Shown here piece by piece: positions 61,031-64,000 of a DNA stretch of 64,000 bases (the first letter of the stretch is position 1; every line of letters starts with the position of its first letter). The stretch is taken from the NCBI RefSeq assembly GCF_003268775.1, contig NZ_QLSU01000017.1, positions 62,001 through 126,000 of the forward strand. The letters are read 5' to 3'. The stretch comes from Paraburkholderia unamae (GTDB lineage Bacteria > Pseudomonadota > Gammaproteobacteria > Burkholderiales > Burkholderiaceae). Under the pieces are notes generated by a model. The model searched no databases. It worked only from the letters and a program-made list of their open reading frames with translations, and was not told the origin of the DNA. The translations under genes and the position numbers were made by a program.

Positions 61031-61867
61031 GTGAACGATTCCAGAACACTCGCAGATCGCATCGAAGATCTGCTGCCCCAGACACAATGCACGAAGTGCG
61101 GCTACGACGCCTGCCGGCCCTATGCCGAAGCCGTCGCCTCCGGCGCCGCCAACTACAACCAGTGCCCGCCCGGCGGTGCTGAGGGGGTTGCGCGCCTCGC
61201 GCAACTGCTCGGCAAACCCGTCATCGCGATCAATCCCGACAACGGTATCGAGCGAGCGCGCCCGGTCGCCTTCATCGACGAACAGTTGTGCATCGGCTGC
61301 ACGCTGTGCATGCAGGCCTGCCCGGTCGACGCGATCGTCGGTGCACCGAAGCAGATGCACACCATCGTCAAGGATCAATGCACGGGCTGCGATCTGTGTG
61401 TCGCGCCTTGCCCCGTCGATTGCATAGCAATGATTCCCGTTACGGGTGAAGCCACGGGTTGGGACGCATGGACCCAGCAGCAGGCTGACGAAGCACGCGT
61501 GCGCCATGACCGCCGGCTCGCGCGCCAAACCGCCGAGCGCAATGCAGCGGAAGCACGCGCGGCCGCGCGCCGCGCCGCTGCGAGCGCGCAGGCGGAGGCG
61601 CCTACCGACACGGCCATGGCAGCACCTGCCGCGCAACCGGCAAGCCCCGCCGCGGACGACGCCGAAGCGAAGAAGAAAGCGATCATCCAGGCGGCGCTCG
61701 AACGCGCGCGCCGCAAGAAGGCCGAACTCGCCGAGCGCGGCGAAGGCCCGCGCAATACGGATCACGTGAGCGCCGACGTGCAGGCGCAGATCGACGCGGC
61801 CGAGGCGCGACGCAAGCGCATCGGTATCGACACGAACACTTCGGACGACGACGAATCCGCGCCCTAA
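61031..61867 (+). CDS. rsxB: RsxB, iron-sulfur subunit of an electron-transport complex
   Basis: A 278-residue ferredoxin-like protein. An N-terminal Fe-S domain has Cys20, 23, 28 and 45 (QCTKCGYDACRP..NQCPPGG), followed by two 4Fe-4S motifs, CIGCTLCMQACPVDA and CTGCDLCVAPCPVDC. Residues about 165-278 form an Ala/Arg-rich coiled tail not found in E. coli RsxB (192). The start is GTG at 61031, chosen because the conserved domain begins at once; an in-frame ATG at 60941 is the alternative. No other rsx gene is adjacent, so this is the stand-alone betaproteobacterial arrangement, followed 12 bases later by nth. Confidence 0.9.
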   Translation: MNDSRTLADRIEDLLPQTQCTKCGYDACRPYAEAVASGAANYNQCPPGGAEGVARLAQLLGKPVIAINPDNGIERARPVAFIDEQLCIGCTLCMQACPVDAIVGAPKQMHTIVKDQCTGCDLCVAPCPVDCIAMIPVTGEATGWDAWTQQQADEARVRHDRRLARQTAERNAAEARAAARRAAASAQAEAPTDTAMAAPAAQPASPAADDAEAKKKAIIQAALERARRKKAELAERGEGPRNTDHVSADVQAQIDAAEARRKRIGIDTNTSDDDESAP

Positions 61868-61879
61868 CGCACAACGAGC

Positions 61880-62524
61880 ATGAACGCCACCAAGCGCCGC
61901 GCCATCTACGAAACGCTGCAAAGCCTCAATCCGCATCCCACCACCGAGCTGGAGTTCAGCACGCCGTTCGAACTCCTGATTGCCGTGATGCTCTCCGCGC
62001 AGGCCACCGACGTTTCGGTGAACAAGGCCATGCGCAAGATGTTTCCCGTCGCCAACACGCCGGAAACGGTGCTTGCGCTCGGCGAGGAAGGCGTGGCCGA
62101 TTACATCAAGACGATCGGCCTCTATCGCACGAAAGCGAAGAACGTCATCGCGACCTGCCGCATTCTCATCGAGCAATACGCGGGGGAAGTGCCGCAAACG
62201 CGCGAGGCGCTGGAAGGACTGCCAGGGGTTGGGCGCAAGACCGCGAACGTCGTGCTCAACACGGCGTTCGGCCAGCCGACCATCGCCGTCGACACGCATA
62301 TCTTTCGGGTTGCGAATCGAACCGGCCTCGCACCCGGCAAGGACGTGCGCGCCGTGGAAGCCGCGCTCGAAAAATTCACGCCGCCCGAGTTTCGCCAGGA
62401 CGCGCATCACTGGCTCATTCTGCACGGCCGCTATGTGTGCAAGGCGCGCCGCCCCGAATGCTGGCATTGCGTGATCGAGCCGCTGTGCGAATTCAAACCG
62501 AAAACGCCGCCGCCGGAGCTCTGA
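61880..62524 (+). CDS. nth: endonuclease III
   Basis: A 214-residue DNA glycosylase/AP lyase removing oxidised pyrimidines. The helix-hairpin-helix LEGLPGVGRKTANVVL carries Lys120, the catalytic Asp138 is in IAVDTHIFR, and the 4Fe-4S cluster is ligated by Cys187, 194, 197 and 203 with normal spacing. It is 12 bases from rsxB, an old neighbour pair in proteobacteria. Confidence 0.97.
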   Translation: MNATKRRAIYETLQSLNPHPTTELEFSTPFELLIAVMLSAQATDVSVNKAMRKMFPVANTPETVLALGEEGVADYIKTIGLYRTKAKNVIATCRILIEQYAGEVPQTREALEGLPGVGRKTANVVLNTAFGQPTIAVDTHIFRVANRTGLAPGKDVRAVEAALEKFTPPEFRQDAHHWLILHGRYVCKARRPECWHCVIEPLCEFKPKTPPPEL

Positions 62525-62617
62525 GCGAGCGTGCGCCCGCGGGCGTAAAATGACCGCTTCAGGCGTCGCATCAGCGATGCCGCGCGAATTCCGCCTCACC
62601 GATACACACGACCCACG

Positions 62618-63052
62618 ATGTTCAATCCCAGCCGCGACGAAGTCCGCCGCTTTTTTACCGAGACCTGGCGCAAGCAGCGCGCGGGCGAAATCCTCACGCC
62701 GCTGGAGGCGATCGCCGCCGACTGGATCGTCGAGCACCCGGAGTATCACGCCGAGCTCGCCGACGCCGAAGCGGCCGCCGCGCAGGACTACTCCCCCGAG
62801 CGCGGCCAGAGCAATCCCTTCCTGCATCTGTCGATGCATCTCGCGATCAGCGAGCAGCTCTCGATCGACCAGCCGCCCGGCATTCGCGCCGCGCATGACA
62901 GGCTCGCCGCGCGCATGGGCTCCACGCACGACGCACAGCACGCGATCATGGAGTGCCTGGGCGAAACGATCTGGGAAGCGCAGCGCACCAACACGCCGCC
63001 GGACACCGACGCCTATCTCGCCCGCATCGAGCGCCGCGCCACGCGCGACTGA
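62618..63052 (+). CDS. DUF1841 family protein
   Basis: A 144-residue soluble protein matching DUF1841: MFNPSRDEVRRFFTETWRK, LTPLEAIAADWIVEHPEYH, and NPFLHLSMHLAISEQLSIDQ, followed by DAQHAIMECLGETIWEAQR. Two His-containing helices suggest metal binding, which is inference. No function is known for the family. Confidence 0.9.
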   Translation: MFNPSRDEVRRFFTETWRKQRAGEILTPLEAIAADWIVEHPEYHAELADAEAAAAQDYSPERGQSNPFLHLSMHLAISEQLSIDQPPGIRAAHDRLAARMGSTHDAQHAIMECLGETIWEAQRTNTPPDTDAYLARIERRATRD

Positions 63053-63082
63053 AGCCCGGCTTCGGGCTTCGGGCTTCGGGCC
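63051..63082 (+). repeat. three 7-bp tandem repeats at the DUF1841 stop
   Basis: GGCTTCG repeats three times at 63058-63078. With GAAGCCC at 63051-63057 it can fold into a small hairpin right after the stop codon. Confidence 0.6.
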
Positions 63083-63100
63083 TTGATACGCAGGTCAAAA

Positions 63101-63148
63101 AAACACCCCGCGCAACCTCGTCGAAAACGAGGCCCGCGCGGGGTGTTT
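63101..63148 (-). terminator. terminator of the cytochrome c genes, also facing DUF1841
   Basis: Thirteen outer pairs (AAACACCCCGCGC with GCGCGGGGTGTTT) enclose a second six-pair stem. On the minus strand the stem runs straight into seven T's, a strong terminator for the cytochromes; the plus side is weaker. Confidence 0.9.
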
Positions 63149-63187
63149 CGCATGATGCGGCGCGCATGACGCGCACCGCCCTCACGC

Positions 63188-63595
63188 TCACTTCTTGTCG
63201 ATCAGATCGCCCTTGAGCGATTCGATGTACGCGGCGAGATCCTTCATGTCGCTTTGCGAAAGGCTCTGCACTTGCGCCTGCATGATCGGGTTGTTGCGGC
63301 CGAGATGCGGGTTGCCGTTGCCCATCTGGTACTGGCGCAGCGCCCAGTAGATGTAATCGGCGTGCTGGCCGGCGAGCTTCGGATATTCGGGGCTCACGGG
63401 CTTGTTCAGGCCCGGGCCGTGGCAGGCCGCGCAGTTATGGCTGTCGGCAAGCGCCTTGCCGTTGGAGGCGTCGGCCGCGTGCGCCGGATGCGCCGCGAGC
63501 GCCGCGGTCAGGGCCAGCGCCAGCACCGCGCCTGCGAGCTTGAAGGTGGAACCGGCGGACACAGACGAGGGCACAGCCGTGTAGGGCTTGTTCAT
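63188..63595 (-). CDS. class I cytochrome c, periplasmic
   Basis: A 135-residue exported c-type cytochrome. The signal peptide spans about 18-41 (AVLALALTAALAAHPAHA), the haem site is CAACH (Cys55, Cys58, His59), and the distal Met is probably in NPIMQAQVQSLSQSDMKDLA. The PKLAGQHADYIYWALRQYQ motif is that of small c4/c5-like electron carriers. GGAG stands 5 bases before the ATG at 63595. It lies 14 bases downstream of a second cytochrome gene, forming an operon. Confidence 0.93.
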   Translation of the reverse strand: MNKPYTAVPSSVSAGSTFKLAGAVLALALTAALAAHPAHAADASNGKALADSHNCAACHGPGLNKPVSPEYPKLAGQHADYIYWALRQYQMGNGNPHLGRNNPIMQAQVQSLSQSDMKDLAAYIESLKGDLIDKK

Positions 63596-63609
63596 GGGGT
63601 CTCCGCCGG

Positions 63610-63975
63610 TTATTTGTCGGGATTGTTCTTCGACGCGGCCGTTTGCGACGAGTAGTAGGCCGCGATGTCGGCGATATCCTGGTCGCTGAGCGAGGACGCG
63701 ATCGCGTGCATCGTCGCGAAATGCCGGTCGCCCTTCTTGTACCCGTGCAGCGCGCTCATGATGTACTGCGCGTTCTGGCCGCCCAGGATGGGCACGTGAT
63801 AGACCTCGGGATAAGCGGTGCGGTAGTCGGGAATACCATGACAGCCGATACACATCGCCACCTTGTCCTGACCCGCCTTCGCGTTGCCCACGATGTCCGC
63901 GTGGGCCGTGACCGCGAAGCACGCCAGCATGGTTATCGCACCGCTGATGACGTGCTTGCCGACAATTTTTTTCAT
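63610..63975 (-). CDS. class I cytochrome c, periplasmic (partner)
   Basis: A 121-residue exported cytochrome: signal peptide GAITMLACFAVTAHA, haem site CIGCH (Cys42, Cys45, His46), then YPEVYHVPILGGQNAQYIMS and a Met in FATMHAIASSLSDQDIADIA as likely sixth ligand. The pair of similar mono-haem proteins resembles a split di-haem cytochrome c4. An in-frame TTG at 63984 is possible, but the ATG at 63975 fits the signal peptide better. The gene is complete; its promoter lies beyond the window edge. Confidence 0.92.
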   Translation of the reverse strand: MKKIVGKHVISGAITMLACFAVTAHADIVGNAKAGQDKVAMCIGCHGIPDYRTAYPEVYHVPILGGQNAQYIMSALHGYKKGDRHFATMHAIASSLSDQDIADIAAYYSSQTAASKNNPDK

Positions 63976-64000
63976 AGCATCCAACCTGGCTTGAGGGGAT

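Overview
The window is chromosomal DNA from a high-G+C betaproteobacterium, almost certainly Burkholderiaceae (Burkholderia, Paraburkholderia, Caballeronia or a close relative). The reasons are strong G/C bias at third codon positions, a signature-rich gene set (PhaZ of the Ralstonia PhaZa1 type with Cys183, DUF4148, DUF6726 next to a MliC-like protein, stand-alone RsxB beside Nth, a very long FtsK) and the order hemF-nadD-rsfS-rlmH-maf-rng. No rRNA, tRNA, CRISPR array, transposase or integrase was seen. Layout from left to right. 0.1-4.1 kb (minus): an FtsX-type ABC permease, a DUF4126 membrane protein and the guanidinium exporter gdx/sugE, which is preceded by a convincing guanidine-II (mini-ykkC) riboswitch. 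4.1-12.7 kb (minus): a complete potassium-uptake locus, transcribed as a 41-residue one-helix protein, kdpF, kdpA, kdpB, kdpC, then after a strong hairpin kdpD and kdpE. 12.9-15.3 kb (minus): quinone oxidoreductase, methylglyoxal synthase and an atypical SDR without the usual YxxxK. 15.7-18.9 kb (plus): upp, yebC, purD. 19.2-24.1 kb (plus): a housekeeping operon hemF-nadD-rsfS-rlmH-maf-rng that ends in a clear terminator. 24.2-26.8 kb is an accessory insertion of lower G+C between rng and mnmH. It holds a minus-strand cassette of three ATGA-coupled genes (polymorphic-toxin-like protein, putative immunity protein, unrecognised 41-residue ORF) and a plus-strand fossil of a TumE/TumA-type toxin-antitoxin pair broken by stops, frameshifts and a deletion. 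26.8-28.3 kb: mnmH and a secreted DUF4148 protein. 28.6-35.4 kb: a lipopolysaccharide core region with heptosyltransferase waaC (minus), a GT4-like glycosyltransferase and an O-antigen ligase (plus), msbA (minus) and a GT2 transferase (plus). 35.4-39 kb: dnaE, overlapping the GT2 gene tail to tail by 7 bases. 39.2-41 kb: two tRNA-modification genes, trhO and gluQ. 41.4-49.6 kb: DEAD-box helicase rhlE, an aldehyde dehydrogenase with a catabolic acetolactate-synthase-like enzyme, a MliC-like lysozyme inhibitor with a DUF6726 lipoprotein, purT, and a META-domain lipoprotein. 49.8-54.5 kb: ftsK with a roughly 900-residue Pro/Ala linker containing a recent in-frame 111-bp tandem duplication. 54.5-59.9 kb: a secreted lactonase-fold beta-propeller, a 49-residue DUF3096 protein, a GH15 enzyme and the intracellular PHB depolymerase phaZ, a carbon-storage neighbourhood. 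60-63.1 kb: a TetR regulator, rsxB, nth and DUF1841. 63.2-64 kb (minus): two small periplasmic cytochromes c. The parts most worth a second look are the 24.2-26.8 kb toxin/immunity island, the fossil toxin-antitoxin locus beside it, the guanidine-II riboswitch, the small Kdp-leader protein and the FtsK linker. Identities rest on recognising protein families by eye; no database search was run.
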